This document shows, piece after piece, positions 1 to 9,379 of a DNA stretch of 63,134 nucleotides. The translations under genes were made by a program, and so were the position numbers. A model generated the notes under the pieces. The model saw only the letters and a program-made list of their open reading frames with translations. It did no database searches and was not told the DNA's origin. The stretch comes from Pseudomonas sp. UMAB-08 (GTDB taxonomy: Bacteria > Pseudomonadota > Gammaproteobacteria > Pseudomonadales > Pseudomonadaceae): positions 1 through 63,134 of the forward strand of contig NZ_LT607436.1 in the NCBI RefSeq assembly GCF_900095225.1, written 5' to 3'. Position 1 is the first letter of the stretch. Every line of letters begins with the position of its first letter.

Positions 1-69
1 CGTATGCGGTAGTTCCGCACGTACGGATCTGTGCGGGGGGCGGCAGGTAACTGCCGTCCCTACCGCGAC
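1..69 (+). mobile_element. Group II intron 3' end (domains V and VI), partial
   Basis: The first bases form the domain V hairpin typical of bacterial group II introns: CGTATGCGG pairs with CCGCACGTACGG around a short loop, with the usual two-base bulge in the 3' strand. A GC-rich domain VI hairpin follows, and the stretch ends CTACCGCGAC near position 69. Only the tail is inside the window, so the reverse transcriptase gene cannot be seen. The intron lies downstream of queD and beyond its terminator. Recognition is by remembered consensus. Confidence 0.75.
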
Positions 70-154
70 CGCTGGTAAAAAATCTTCCCCATCGAAAAGC
101 TCCAGTCCTCAGGCATCGGGAACCTGTACTCGCACGCGGTGCAAAATCCATAGC

Positions 155-188
155 CATAAAAAAACCACCAATCTGGTGGTTTTTTTAT
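155..188 (-). terminator. Intrinsic terminator downstream of queD
   Basis: AACCACCA (163-170) and TGGTGGTT (174-181) form a perfect stem with a three-base loop. An A-run lies on the left and a T-run on the right, so it could stop transcription from either side. It sits 14 bases past the queD stop. Confidence 0.9.
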
Positions 189-201
189 GGTTGAGTTCAA
201 C

Positions 202-558
202 TCAGTCGCCGCGGTATTCACAACCGCTTGTGCAGGTCTCATGAATACGAATGGCTGAGAGCTCTGGGAGCAAAGGCTTCAGCTGATCCCAAATCCATTT
301 CGCCAGGACTTCGCTGGTTGGATTTTCAAGACCCGGAATGTCATTCAAATAGTTGTGATCGAGGCGCTCATAGAGTGGCTTGAAGATCGCTTTGATTTCG
401 GAAAAGTCACGAATCCAGCCGGTATGAGGATCGACTTTGCCCGCCAAATAGACGGCCACACGAAATGAATGCCCATGCAGACGTCCGCACTTATGGCCCT
501 CAGGAACGTGGGGCAGGCGGTGTGCGGATTCGAACGTAAACTCTTTGAAAATTTCCAC
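202..558 (-). CDS. queD: 6-carboxy-5,6,7,8-tetrahydropterin synthase QueD
   Basis: This enzyme converts dihydroneopterin triphosphate to 6-carboxytetrahydropterin, the second step of queuosine (tRNA wobble base) synthesis in the cytoplasm. The 118-residue protein is the full family length. It shows the zinc-binding histidines H13 (SAHR) and H28/H30 (LHGHSF), the catalytic cysteine C24 (GHKCGRLHGH), and the C-terminal HETCTSGCEYRG segment that holds the pterin-binding glutamate. It is transcribed alone, away from the PepSY operon, and ends at a strong terminator. The start gives the standard N-terminus MEIFKEFTFESAHRL. It could only be confused with other 6-pyruvoyltetrahydropterin synthases, but the length and cysteine context fit QueD. 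Confidence 0.96.
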   Translation of the reverse strand: MEIFKEFTFESAHRLPHVPEGHKCGRLHGHSFRVAVYLAGKVDPHTGWIRDFSEIKAIFKPLYERLDHNYLNDIPGLENPTSEVLAKWIWDQLKPLLPELSAIRIHETCTSGCEYRGD

Positions 559-824
559 AGTGTATTCGACTCTAGAAAGTGGCTATCGCCAAGGCGATAA
601 AAGCAGGCGGGCAGTTTAGCAGTAATGGTTTGTCCTATGCGCTAAAACAAACCGCAGGCCCAGCACAGCTGTAAGCTGTTCACGTGAAGGCCCGATGGCT
701 GATGGCACCTAGCCAGATAAATTCAGCTTCAATTAAGTTGAGTTGTTTATCGTTGTAGCCGTACAAAGCATTTATTTTTACGGAGGCCTGATATGAAAGC
801 CGTCACAGCACTGCAGGACACGTA

Positions 825-1139
825 ATGAAAGTGAGTGAGCATCCTTACAGGTTTTTCGCATTGCTCCTGGCTCTGTTCTGCTCTGGGCTGGGCGCCCGGG
901 ACCTGGATCAGGATGAAGCGCTGAAATTACGCCAGCAAGGAGTGATCCTGCCGCTCGAACAACTGATAGGGCAAGCTCTGGGACGTTACCCTGGCTCAAA
1001 GCTGTTGGAGGCTGAGCTTGAGGAGAAACACGGCGTATACCTCTACGACATAGAGTTGCTGACCGTGGAAGGTGTGGTCCGGGAGTTGAAGTTCGACGCT
1101 CGCGACAGTCGATTATTAAAGGACAAGGAAGATGATTGA
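825..1139 (+). CDS. PepSY-domain protein upstream of a two-component system
   Basis: This is a 104-residue exported protein. It has an N-terminal signal-like segment (residues 8-24, FFALLLALFCSGLGA), then a single PepSY domain whose alpha/beta pattern ends in YDIELLTVEGVVRELKFDARDSRLL. PepSY proteins are often periplasmic modulators of a sensor kinase or protease. Its stop overlaps the regulator start (TGATG), so the three genes form one translationally coupled operon. Equivalent PepSY genes sit beside bqsRS/carRS in P. aeruginosa, so a role in that signalling pathway is a context inference. The ligand is unknown. Confidence 0.85.
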   Translation: MKVSEHPYRFFALLLALFCSGLGARDLDQDEALKLRQQGVILPLEQLIGQALGRYPGSKLLEAELEEKHGVYLYDIELLTVEGVVRELKFDARDSRLLKDKEDD

Positions 1140-1807
1140 TGCGGCTGTTATTGGTTGAAGACCATGTGCCGCTGGCAGATGAGCTGGTCGCTGGGCTTAA
1201 ACGTCAGGGCTACGCAGTAGACTGGCTTGCCGATGGACGTGATGCGGTTTACCAGGGGGGCAGTGAACCCTATGATTTGATTATCCTGGACCTGGGACTT
1301 CCAGGTTTGCCGGGTCTCGACGTACTTCAGCAATGGCGTGCCAGTGGTTTGGCTACCCCCGTCTTGATTCTGACCGCCCGAGGCTCATGGGCTGAGCGCA
1401 TTGAAGGGCTTAAGGCGGGCGCCGATGACTACCTGAGCAAGCCTTTTCACCCCGAAGAGCTACAGCTGCGAATTCAAGCATTGCTGCGGCGTTCACATGG
1501 TCAGGTCAATAAACCCAGGCTAGAGGCTGCGGGTTTGCATCTGGACGAGGGCCGTCAATGCGTGACCCAGGGCAGCGTTGAAATTCAGCTGACCGCTGCT
1601 GAATTTCGTTTACTGCGCTACTTCATGCTGCATCCCGAGCAGATACTGTCTAAGAGCCATTTGGCCGAGCATCTCTATGACGGTGAAAGCGAACGCGACT
1701 CAAATGTGATCGAAGTTCACGTCAATCACCTACGGCGCAAACTCGGCCGCACGGTGATCGAGACGCGTCGCGGTCAAGGCTATCGCTTCGGTGAGGAAGT
1801 CGAGTGA
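1139..1807 (+). CDS. bqsR: OmpR-family response regulator (BqsR/CarR-like)
   Basis: A 222-residue transcriptional regulator. The receiver domain (1-115) has the acidic pocket (E7, D8), the phosphoacceptor D51 (LIILDLGLPG), the switch threonine in LILTARG and the lysine in YLSKPF. The winged-helix DNA-binding domain (about 125-220) ends in the usual ETRRGQGYRF wing. I start at ATG 1139, inside the TGATG overlap with the PepSY gene; a TTG one codon earlier is also open. The name rests on neighbourhood: queD, PepSY, regulator, kinase, chemoreceptor, nuo is the order around PA2657/PA2656 in P. aeruginosa, where the pair responds to Fe(II) and calcium. The signal sensed here is not shown by the sequence. 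Confidence 0.9.
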   Translation: MRLLLVEDHVPLADELVAGLKRQGYAVDWLADGRDAVYQGGSEPYDLIILDLGLPGLPGLDVLQQWRASGLATPVLILTARGSWAERIEGLKAGADDYLSKPFHPEELQLRIQALLRRSHGQVNKPRLEAAGLHLDEGRQCVTQGSVEIQLTAAEFRLLRYFMLHPEQILSKSHLAEHLYDGESERDSNVIEVHVNHLRRKLGRTVIETRRGQGYRFGEEVE

Positions 1808-3147
1808 GGTCCATACAGGCTCGTCTCAGTCTGGGATTGATCAGTGTGCTGCTCATCGTGGGGCTGGTGTTGGCTCAGACCAGCTTGTGGTTGTTTGAGC
1901 TGGGATTGCAGCGCTACCTTGAGTCAGGGCTGCGCAATGAAAGCCAGAACCTGTTAGTAGCACTTTCACGGGGTCCAGAAGGCCTTCAGCTGGATGAGCG
2001 TCACCTGACACCTGCCTACCAGCAGCCTTATTCGGGCCATTATTTCCAAGTCGACTTTCCTGAAGGGCATTGGCGCTCTCGCTCGCTGTGGGATATTGAG
2101 TTCCCCACCCCGGAAACGCCGGGCCTGCACACCAATTTCGAGCTGGGACAAAGCGGTCAGTCATTGCTGGTTCTGCGTGCGGACTACCGTCGATTCGGGC
2201 AGGCGATTTCCATTACCGTGGCTCAAGACTACACCCCGGTGGAAGCCAGCTTTCAGCGTGTGCAGCAAATTGGTCTGGGGTTGGGGGGCGCGGCGTTGAT
2301 TTTGATCCTCGTCCTGCAACGCCTCACGGTGCGTCGTGCGCTTAGACCACTGGAGACTGCCCGAGAGCAGATCGCTCAGTTGCAGCTGGGGCAGCGCTCA
2401 CAGCTCGATGATCAAGTGCCGGTCGAGCTTGAGCCGTTGGTTGCACAGATCAACCACTTGCTCGCTCATACCGAGGACAGCCTCAAGCGTTCACGTAATG
2501 CCCTCGGCAACATGGGACATGCGTTGAAAACGCCTCTGGCGGTGCTGGTGAGTCTGGCTGCCAGTGAAAAGCTTGATGCTTACCCCGCCTTGCGCAGCAC
2601 GTTGCGCGAACAACTGGAGCAGATTCAACAGCGCCTGACCCGTGAATTGAACCGTGCTCGCCTGTCTGGAGACGCCTTGCCCGGTGCGCAGTTCGATTGT
2701 GACGCAGAGTTGCCAGGCCTGTTCGCAACACTGGGCATGATCCATGGCGATCACCTGCAGATGAGCATGGCGGTTACGTCCGGCCTACGTCTGCCATGGG
2801 ACAGGGAGGACCTTCTTGAGTTGATGGGCAATCTGTTGGACAACGCGTGCAAGTGGGCCGACAGCGCGGTGCGCCTGAGTATCACGCACCCGTCGAAGAG
2901 TTATTGTTTGCTGATCGATGATGACGGCCCTGGTATTCCTGAGGCTCGTCGCGACGAGGTGCTCGGCCGTGGTTCACGGCTGGATGAACAGGTCAGCGGC
3001 CACGGTCTCGGGCTGGGTATCGTGCGTGATATTGTCGATGCATGGGGCGGTCAGCTGAAGTTGCTGTCCAGCCCTTTGGGCGGGCTTCAGGTGCGCATTG
3101 ATCTTCCCGAGCGAACGATGCTCGATCATTCGGGTACCCACCGTTAA
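1804..3147 (+). CDS. bqsS: Sensor histidine kinase partner (BqsS/CarS-like)
   Basis: A 447-residue inner-membrane kinase. Transmembrane segments lie at about 9-31 and 156-172, flanking a periplasmic domain of about 120 residues. A HAMP-like linker follows. The dimerisation helix carries the phospho-histidine H239 (LGNMGHALKTPLAVL). The ATPase domain has an N box (LMGNLLDNACKWA), G1 (DDDGPGIP) and G2 (GHGLGLGIV). It starts at GTG 1804, overlapping the regulator stop by four bases, so the two are coupled. The periplasmic part has no RExxE motif, the element reported for Fe(II) sensing by P. aeruginosa BqsS. Confidence 0.9.
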   Translation: MRSIQARLSLGLISVLLIVGLVLAQTSLWLFELGLQRYLESGLRNESQNLLVALSRGPEGLQLDERHLTPAYQQPYSGHYFQVDFPEGHWRSRSLWDIEFPTPETPGLHTNFELGQSGQSLLVLRADYRRFGQAISITVAQDYTPVEASFQRVQQIGLGLGGAALILILVLQRLTVRRALRPLETAREQIAQLQLGQRSQLDDQVPVELEPLVAQINHLLAHTEDSLKRSRNALGNMGHALKTPLAVLVSLAASEKLDAYPALRSTLREQLEQIQQRLTRELNRARLSGDALPGAQFDCDAELPGLFATLGMIHGDHLQMSMAVTSGLRLPWDREDLLELMGNLLDNACKWADSAVRLSITHPSKSYCLLIDDDGPGIPEARRDEVLGRGSRLDEQVSGHGLGLGIVRDIVDAWGGQLKLLSSPLGGLQVRIDLPERTMLDHSGTHR

Positions 3148-3372
3148 TTTCCATTGAATGGAAAGCTGTCTGAGCGACATGGAGAGGTCCTTCTAGCGAG
3201 TCGGGCGGGCGTTTTATCGCTATCCGCGATTCACATTGTTTCTTCATCCCGACAACAAATGACGCTTTTGCCTACAACGCTGACGGACGCTTCTCAACTT
3301 TTTAGGGTTGGGGCCGCTAACCAATAAAACGTTGCGACCTAAACATTGGAATACCAATAAGAGTGAAAACTT

Positions 3373-5055
3373 ATGCGTCTTAATTTGAAGACCAAAGTAC
3401 TGTCATTGGCAGTCCTGCCGGTGTTGATTTTTGCTCTGGTAATCAGCGCTACCACGGTGTTGATGTTGCAGGGACAGGCAAAAAAAGAGGTCGAGGACAC
3501 CCGACAGCGCCTGCTCAACGAAACCAAAGCCACGCTGCAAAGCTACGTCGCCGTGGCGCTGGGTAGCATCAAACCTCTGTACGACGCGGCAGCCCCTGGG
3601 GACGCGAGCGTGCGAGCGCAGGTGGTGAAAATGCTTTCCACCATTACCTATGGCAAGGACGGTTATTTCTTCGGTTACGACTCGGAAGCGGTACGTCTGT
3701 TCAAGGGCAGTAGCCCGGAAGACATTGGTAAAAGCTTCAAAGACGCCCGCGATCCGAATGGTGTTTACGTCAACCGCGAACTGGTCGCGGTCGGCAAGGC
3801 CGGCACCCATTATTTACAATACTCGTCGTCGTTGCCCGGCAACTCTCAAGTATTGATTCCCAAGCTCGCTTTCACCGAATACCTGCCCAAGTGGGACATG
3901 GTCATTGGTACCGCCGTCAACCTGGACGGGATCGAAGCTCAGGTCGCGGAGGTCAAGAAGAACGTTGATGCGCGCCTGGAGGAGATGTTGCTGAGCATTG
4001 TCGGCGTTGCTCTGCTACTGCTGGTGTTAATTGCCGTCGTTGGGGCGGTCCTGGCGGGCACCATTGTGCGTCCATTGCGTTTGATGAAAGCCAATCTGGA
4101 CGACATTGCCGCTGGCGAAGGCGATCTGACTCGTCGGCTGGTGGTCACGAGCGGGGATGAGTTAGGCGATCTGGCGAGCTCGTTTAACCGCTTCGTCGAC
4201 AAAATTCATGGGATGGTGCGCCAAATAACCGAAATGACCACGCAACTGACTGGACTGGTCAGCGAAGTGTCCGACCAGGCCCATCGCTCCGAGCAAGCGA
4301 TGGAGCGTCAGCGTCACGAAACCGATCAAGTAGCTACCGCGATCAACGAAATGTCCGCAGCGGCTCAAGAGGTGGCTAAAAGTGCACAGGGCGCAGCAGT
4401 CGCCGCTCAACAAACCGACGTCGAAGGCCAGGCGGCCAAGCGTGTGGTGGATGGCAGTATCAAGCAGATCCATGCGTTGGTTGATGACATCCGTAGCAGC
4501 GGCACGTCGCTGGACAGCCTGCAGAATGACGTGTCTTCGATTGTGAGCGTGCTCGGGGTGATTCGCTCGATTGCTGATCAGACCAATTTGCTGGCGCTAA
4601 ACGCGGCGATTGAGGCCGCGAGGGCAGGGGAGGCTGGGCGTGGCTTTGCCGTGGTGGCGGATGAGGTGCGGGCGTTGGCCAGTCGGACCCAGCAGAGTAC
4701 CCAAGAGATCCAGGGCATGATCGATCGTCTGCAACTGGGTACGCAGGGCGCCGTAGACTCCATGCGTCGTTCCAGTGAGGCGGGCGATGGTACGTCGGCG
4801 CGAGCCAACGAAGCAGGCGTCTCGCTGGACACGATTGCGGCGCTGATCGGTACGATTAACTCAATGAACGCGCAGATTGCCAGCGCGGCCGAAGAGCAGA
4901 CCGCCGTCGCCGAAGAGATCAACCGCAGTGTGCATCAGATAGCCCAGTCGGTGGACAGTGTCGCCGACCAAACCCAGCAAAGCGCACAGACTTCGCGCAG
5001 CCTGGCAGACCTGGGGCAACGCCTGGGCAAATTGGTTGGGCAGTTCCGTATCTGA
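3373..5055 (+). CDS. Methyl-accepting chemotaxis protein with single Cache sensor
   Basis: A 560-residue chemoreceptor. A first transmembrane helix (about 9-30) is followed by a periplasmic single-Cache (sCache_2-type) domain (about 35-195, with YGKDGYFFGYDSE and the NLDGIEAQ exit). A second transmembrane helix (about 200-225), a HAMP domain and a long cytoplasmic signalling hairpin complete it. The hairpin tip EAARAGEAGRGFAVVADEVRALA is the invariant CheA/CheW contact. It is a single-gene unit 225 bases after the kinase. Its place between bqsS and nuoN matches P. aeruginosa PA2652 (CtpM, a malate receptor), so organic-acid sensing is plausible but not proven. The C-terminus lacks a CheR-binding pentapeptide. 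Confidence 0.95.
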   Translation: MRLNLKTKVLSLAVLPVLIFALVISATTVLMLQGQAKKEVEDTRQRLLNETKATLQSYVAVALGSIKPLYDAAAPGDASVRAQVVKMLSTITYGKDGYFFGYDSEAVRLFKGSSPEDIGKSFKDARDPNGVYVNRELVAVGKAGTHYLQYSSSLPGNSQVLIPKLAFTEYLPKWDMVIGTAVNLDGIEAQVAEVKKNVDARLEEMLLSIVGVALLLLVLIAVVGAVLAGTIVRPLRLMKANLDDIAAGEGDLTRRLVVTSGDELGDLASSFNRFVDKIHGMVRQITEMTTQLTGLVSEVSDQAHRSEQAMERQRHETDQVATAINEMSAAAQEVAKSAQGAAVAAQQTDVEGQAAKRVVDGSIKQIHALVDDIRSSGTSLDSLQNDVSSIVSVLGVIRSIADQTNLLALNAAIEAARAGEAGRGFAVVADEVRALASRTQQSTQEIQGMIDRLQLGTQGAVDSMRRSSEAGDGTSARANEAGVSLDTIAALIGTINSMNAQIASAAEEQTAVAEEINRSVHQIAQSVDSVADQTQQSAQTSRSLADLGQRLGKLVGQFRI

Positions 5056-5215
5056 CCCGCACGGGATAAGGCCGCAATGGCCTTATCCCGCTTAGCTATA
5101 CCCCATGACCTCTTCCCTATCCAGGCTGATCGCACAGCGGATGGCACTCGTCTGTGGATTGGTGGACTAAGCAGTAGGCCGAGTGAATCCCGGGTCTTAC
5201 TGACGTGGACAGGAC

Positions 5216-6280
5216 ATGAACGAAAACACGCTGCAATACAAAACCTTTCTCGTGCTGTTGGTGCTGGTGACCATCGCATTCATCTGGATTCTTTTGCCCT
5301 TTTACGGCGCCGTCTTCTGGGCGGTGATCCTGGGGATTATCTTCGCGCCCCTCCAGCGGCGGTTGTTGCTGCGCTTTGGTTGGCAACGCAATCTGACGTC
5401 GCTGTGCACCTTGATGGTCTGCCTGGTGATCGCGATTCTTCCGGTTATCGTAATCAGCACGTTGCTGGTCCAGGAAGGCGCTTCCCTTTACAAGGCTATC
5501 GAAAGCGGGCAACTGGACATTGCCAAGTACCTGGCACAGTTCAAAGAAGCATTGCCGCCGTACTTCAGGCATTTACTTGATCGCCTCGGCATGGGCGACC
5601 TTAATGGCCTGCGCGATAAAATCGTCAAAGGTGCAATGCAAGGTAGCCAATACCTGGCGACACAGGCGTTCAGCGTGGGTCAGGGCACGTTTGATTTTGT
5701 GGTGAGTTTTTTCATCATGCTGTACCTGCTGTTTTTCTTCCTGCGCGATGGTCCTGAGCTGGTGCGCAAAATCCGTATCGCCGTGCCATTGGCCGAACCG
5801 CAAAAACGCCGTTTGCAGCTGAAGTTCACCCGAGTGGTACGGGCAACGGTCAAAGGCAATGTTGTGGTAGCCGTGTCCCAGGGCGCGCTGGGTGGGTTTA
5901 TTTTCTGGGTGCTCGACATCCCAAGTGTCTTGCTCTGGGCGGTCATGATGGCCTTTCTATCATTGTTGCCAGCGGTGGGGGCGGGAATCGTCTGGGCGCC
6001 AGTGGCGGCTTACTTCCTGCTCAGCGGCATGATCTGGCAAGGCGTGGTGCTCGGGCTGTTCGGGGTATTCGTGATCGGACTGGTGGACAACGTCCTGCGG
6101 CCTATTCTGGTAGGCAAGGACACTAAAATGCCGGACTACCTGATTTTGATCTCTACCCTGGGTGGCATGGCGGTATTCGGCCTGAACGGGTTTGTCATCG
6201 GGCCAATGGTGGCCGCGTTGTTCATGTCGACCTGGGGTTTGTTTGTCGGGGCCAAGCGGACCATGCGTTTGCCTGGCTAA
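5216..6280 (+). CDS. AI-2E family transporter (PerM/YdiK type)
   Basis: A 354-residue polytopic inner-membrane protein with about eight hydrophobic segments. It shows the family hallmarks: paired N-terminal helices, a soluble helical insert (about 90-150), and the C-terminal block with VPAVGAGIVW-like and LVDNVLRPILVGKDTKMPD motifs. Family members export small molecules or ions. Despite the name, AI-2 transport is shown for only a few of them, so no substrate is assigned. It starts at ATG 5216 and is convergent with nuoN across a bidirectional terminator. Confidence 0.92.
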   Translation: MNENTLQYKTFLVLLVLVTIAFIWILLPFYGAVFWAVILGIIFAPLQRRLLLRFGWQRNLTSLCTLMVCLVIAILPVIVISTLLVQEGASLYKAIESGQLDIAKYLAQFKEALPPYFRHLLDRLGMGDLNGLRDKIVKGAMQGSQYLATQAFSVGQGTFDFVVSFFIMLYLLFFFLRDGPELVRKIRIAVPLAEPQKRRLQLKFTRVVRATVKGNVVVAVSQGALGGFIFWVLDIPSVLLWAVMMAFLSLLPAVGAGIVWAPVAAYFLLSGMIWQGVVLGLFGVFVIGLVDNVLRPILVGKDTKMPDYLILISTLGGMAVFGLNGFVIGPMVAALFMSTWGLFVGAKRTMRLPG

Positions 6281-6287
6281 ATTTCCT

Positions 6288-6320
6288 GCAAAAAAACCCT
6301 GCCTGAGCAGGGTTTTTTGT
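6288..6320. terminator. Bidirectional terminator between AI-2E transporter and nuoN
   Basis: AACCCTGC (6295-6302) pairs with GCAGGGTT (6307-6314) around a four-base loop. A-rich sequence lies on the left and T-rich on the right. It lies between two convergent genes and can end both transcripts. Confidence 0.9.
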
Positions 6321-6331
6321 GCTTCAACGTA

Positions 6332-7801
6332 TCAGCTGACCAGTTGCAGGCCTGCGTGTTGCACCATGTCCAGCAATGGTTGTGGGTAGACACCCAAAAC
6401 GAAGGCCAGGACTGCAATCACTAGGAGCATCACGCCACCGGTACGCTGTGCCCAGTTGAATGGGGCATCGTGACGGTGCAGCTTGGGCTCGACCAGGTAC
6501 AGCGTGACCATCACTCGCAGGTAATAGAACACGCCAATACCGCTGCCGATGACCAGCGAACCCAACAACCACCACAGGTGCGACTCGACGCCCGTGGTGA
6601 TGATGTAGAACTTACCGATGAAGCCGGCCGTCAGCGGGATACCCGCCAGCGATAGCATCATCAAGGTCATCACTGCAGTCAGGTAAGGACGACGCCAGAA
6701 CAGGCCGCGGTATTCGAACAGAGCGTCCGCGTCACGACCGCTGTAAGGCGAGGACATCAGGGTAACAACACCGAAAGCACCCAAGGTGGTGATCACGTAG
6801 GTCACCAGGTACACGCCGATCGCCTCGACCGCGATGCCATTGCTGGCAACCAGCGCGATCATCAGGTAGCCGAAGTGGGCGATAGACGAATAACCGAGCA
6901 GACGCTTGAGGTTGGTCTGAGTCAGCGCCAGCAGGTTACCGATCAGAATCGAAGCGACTGCAATGACCGCCAGTACATCGTGCAGCACGCCACTGCTGGC
7001 CGCCGGGGAGATCTGGAACAGTCGCACCAGGACAGCGAACACTGCCACTTTACTGGCGGTGGCCAGGAAAGCCGCCACCGGGGCAGGGGCGCCCTCGTAA
7101 ACATCCGGGGTCCACAAGTGGAAAGGTACCAGTGACAGCTTGAACGCCAGGCCTACCAACATCATGCCCAGGCCCAATGTCGCAATCGGACTAGGCAGGC
7201 CGGTCGCCGCCAGGGCCACACCGATACCGCTGAAGCTCAAGCTGCCAGCTTCGGCATACAGCAACGCCATACCGAACAGCAGGAATGCAGAACCTGCGGC
7301 CGACAGCACCATGTACTTGATGCCGCCTTCGAGTGAGCGCTTGTTGAAGAAGGCGTAAGCCACCAGACCGTAGACCGGCACCGACAGCAGTTCCAGACCG
7401 ATGAACAGGCCCGCCAGGTGTTGCGCGCTGACCAATACCAGACCACCGGCCGACGCCAGCAGAATCAGCAGGTAAAGTTCTTCGCGGTTCCCGGGGTAGC
7501 CTGAAGACTTCTCACCGAGATAGGCGTGCGCCAAGGTCACGCACGCCAGGGTCGAGGCCAGGATCAGCGCCATGTACAAGCAGGCGAAATTATCGATTTT
7601 CAGCAGCGGTGTCACCACCAGTGGCGCAACTTTCAGCGCCGGGTAGATCGACAGCAGTGCCAGGTTGAGTCCGGCCACGGTGAGCAGGAATGTTTGCGAA
7701 TGATTGCGACGCCAGGCGATACCCAGCATCACCACGACAATCGTGGCGCTGGTAATCAGCAGCGGCGCAAGCGCAATAAAGTGTTGAATCGTCAGGTCCA
7801 T
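6332..7801 (-). CDS. nuoN: NADH-quinone oxidoreductase subunit N
   Basis: A 489-residue antiporter-like membrane subunit of complex I, with about 14 transmembrane helices and a proton channel. Typical features are the helix with LFIGLELLSVPVYGLVAY (essential Glu), KLSLVPFHLWTPDVYEGAPAPVAAFLA (channel Lys) and LKRLLGYSSIAHFGYLMIAL. It is the last gene of the nuo operon, six bases after nuoM, and ends just before the bidirectional terminator. Confidence 0.98.
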   Translation of the reverse strand: MDLTIQHFIALAPLLITSATIVVVMLGIAWRRNHSQTFLLTVAGLNLALLSIYPALKVAPLVVTPLLKIDNFACLYMALILASTLACVTLAHAYLGEKSSGYPGNREELYLLILLASAGGLVLVSAQHLAGLFIGLELLSVPVYGLVAYAFFNKRSLEGGIKYMVLSAAGSAFLLFGMALLYAEAGSLSFSGIGVALAATGLPSPIATLGLGMMLVGLAFKLSLVPFHLWTPDVYEGAPAPVAAFLATASKVAVFAVLVRLFQISPAASSGVLHDVLAVIAVASILIGNLLALTQTNLKRLLGYSSIAHFGYLMIALVASNGIAVEAIGVYLVTYVITTLGAFGVVTLMSSPYSGRDADALFEYRGLFWRRPYLTAVMTLMMLSLAGIPLTAGFIGKFYIITTGVESHLWWLLGSLVIGSGIGVFYYLRVMVTLYLVEPKLHRHDAPFNWAQRTGGVMLLVIAVLAFVLGVYPQPLLDMVQHAGLQLVS

Positions 7802-7807
7802 AATGCT

Positions 7808-9340
7808 CTACCGGGCCGAAGCAAGTTGAGTGAAGGCGGTGCCGAGCCATTGCTGCACGCCATGCATCGTAGCGGCAGAGGTATCGAGGAACGGTTGCGG
7901 GTAGATGCCGATCCAGATCAGCAGTGCCGCCAGTCCCAGCACCATGATCAATTCACGTGCATCCATCCCGGCCAGAACTGCATCCGACTTGGAAGGGCCG
8001 AAGTAGGCGCGGTGGATCATGATCAGCGAGTAGACCGAGCCGAGTACCAGGCCAGACGTTGCAATCGCGGTGATCCAGGGGGCGCTGACAAACGTGCCCA
8101 TCAGAATCAGGAACTCGCCAACGAAGTTACCGGTGCCGGGCAAGCCGAGGGACGCGGCCGCGAAGAACAGGCTGATCGCGGGCAGGTAGGCGATGCGTGA
8201 CCACAACCCTCCCATTTCCCGCATGTCACGGGTGTGCATGCGCTCGTACAACTGGCCGCTGAGGATAAACAGTGCCGCTGCCGAGATACCGTGAGCGAGC
8301 ATCTGAATCACGGCACCCTGCAGGGCTTGTTGGCTACCGGAGTAGATACCGATCAACACGAAGCCCATGTGCGAGACGCTGGAGAACGCGACCAGGCGCT
8401 TGATATCGGTCTGGGCGAACGCGAGGAACGCACCGTAGAAGATACCGATCAGGCCCAGGGTCATGGCGATGGGCGCGAATTCTGCCGATGCGTTGGGGAA
8501 CAACGGCAGGGCGAAGCGCAGCAAGCCATAAGCAGCTGTTTTCAGCAGGATACCGGCCAAATCGACGGAACCTGCGGTCGGTGCTTGAGCGTGAGCGTCC
8601 GGCAGCCAGGAGTGGAACGGCACCACTGGCAGCTTCACCGCGAAGGCGACGAAGAAGCCTAGCATCAGAATGTATTCAGTGCCGGGTGCCAGCTTCGTCT
8701 TGAGCAGCTCGGTGTAGTCGAACGTGATCACACCGGTGGTGTTGAAGTTGACCAGCACCAAACCCAGGATCGCCACCAACATGATCAGGCCGCTGGCCTG
8801 AGTGAAGATGAAGAACTTGGTCGCCGCGTAGATCCGGGTCTTCTTGCCGTCTGATGAACTATGACCCCAGAGCGCGATGAGGAAATACATCGGCACCAGC
8901 ATCACTTCCCAGAAGAAGAAGAACATGAACAGGTCGATGGCGAGGAACACGCCAACCACGCCGCCCAGGATCCACATCAGGTTGAGGTGGAAGAAGCCAA
9001 CGTTACGCTGGATCTCTTTCCACGAACACAACACCGACAGCACACCGAGCAGGCCGGTCAGCAACACCATCAGCAGCGACAGGCCGTCGAGGGCCAGGTG
9101 CACACTGATGCCGAAGCGTTCGATCCACTGATGCTTGAATTCGACAACCCATGTGGGGTCGACGCCAGGCGCCGGAGCAAAGTGGAAGTCTCCATGGGTC
9201 CACAGCCAGAGGCCGAGGGCGAGTTCCAGAGACATGGTCAACAGCGCAATCCAGCGTGGCAGGGTAGAGCTGAAGCGCTCACCCAGCCAGCACAGCAGGC
9301 CGCCGATAAAGGGGATCAGGATTAGCCAAGGCAGAATCAT
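7808..9340 (-). CDS. nuoM: NADH-quinone oxidoreductase subunit M
   Basis: A 510-residue antiporter-like membrane subunit, one of three in the proton-pumping arm of complex I. It contains the channel Glu in FFFFWEVMLVPMYFL, the Lys in AVKLPVVPFHSWLPDAHAQAP and the discontinuous helix region FSSVSHMGFVLIGIYSG. Length and N-terminus (MILPWLILIPFIGG) fit the family. It lies between nuoL and nuoN in the same transcript. Confidence 0.98.
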   Translation of the reverse strand: MILPWLILIPFIGGLLCWLGERFSSTLPRWIALLTMSLELALGLWLWTHGDFHFAPAPGVDPTWVVEFKHQWIERFGISVHLALDGLSLLMVLLTGLLGVLSVLCSWKEIQRNVGFFHLNLMWILGGVVGVFLAIDLFMFFFFWEVMLVPMYFLIALWGHSSSDGKKTRIYAATKFFIFTQASGLIMLVAILGLVLVNFNTTGVITFDYTELLKTKLAPGTEYILMLGFFVAFAVKLPVVPFHSWLPDAHAQAPTAGSVDLAGILLKTAAYGLLRFALPLFPNASAEFAPIAMTLGLIGIFYGAFLAFAQTDIKRLVAFSSVSHMGFVLIGIYSGSQQALQGAVIQMLAHGISAAALFILSGQLYERMHTRDMREMGGLWSRIAYLPAISLFFAAASLGLPGTGNFVGEFLILMGTFVSAPWITAIATSGLVLGSVYSLIMIHRAYFGPSKSDAVLAGMDARELIMVLGLAALLIWIGIYPQPFLDTSAATMHGVQQWLGTAFTQLASAR

Positions 9341-9379
9341 GACGGGCTCAATTCCTTTCGCAAATTCGCAAGGTTCATG

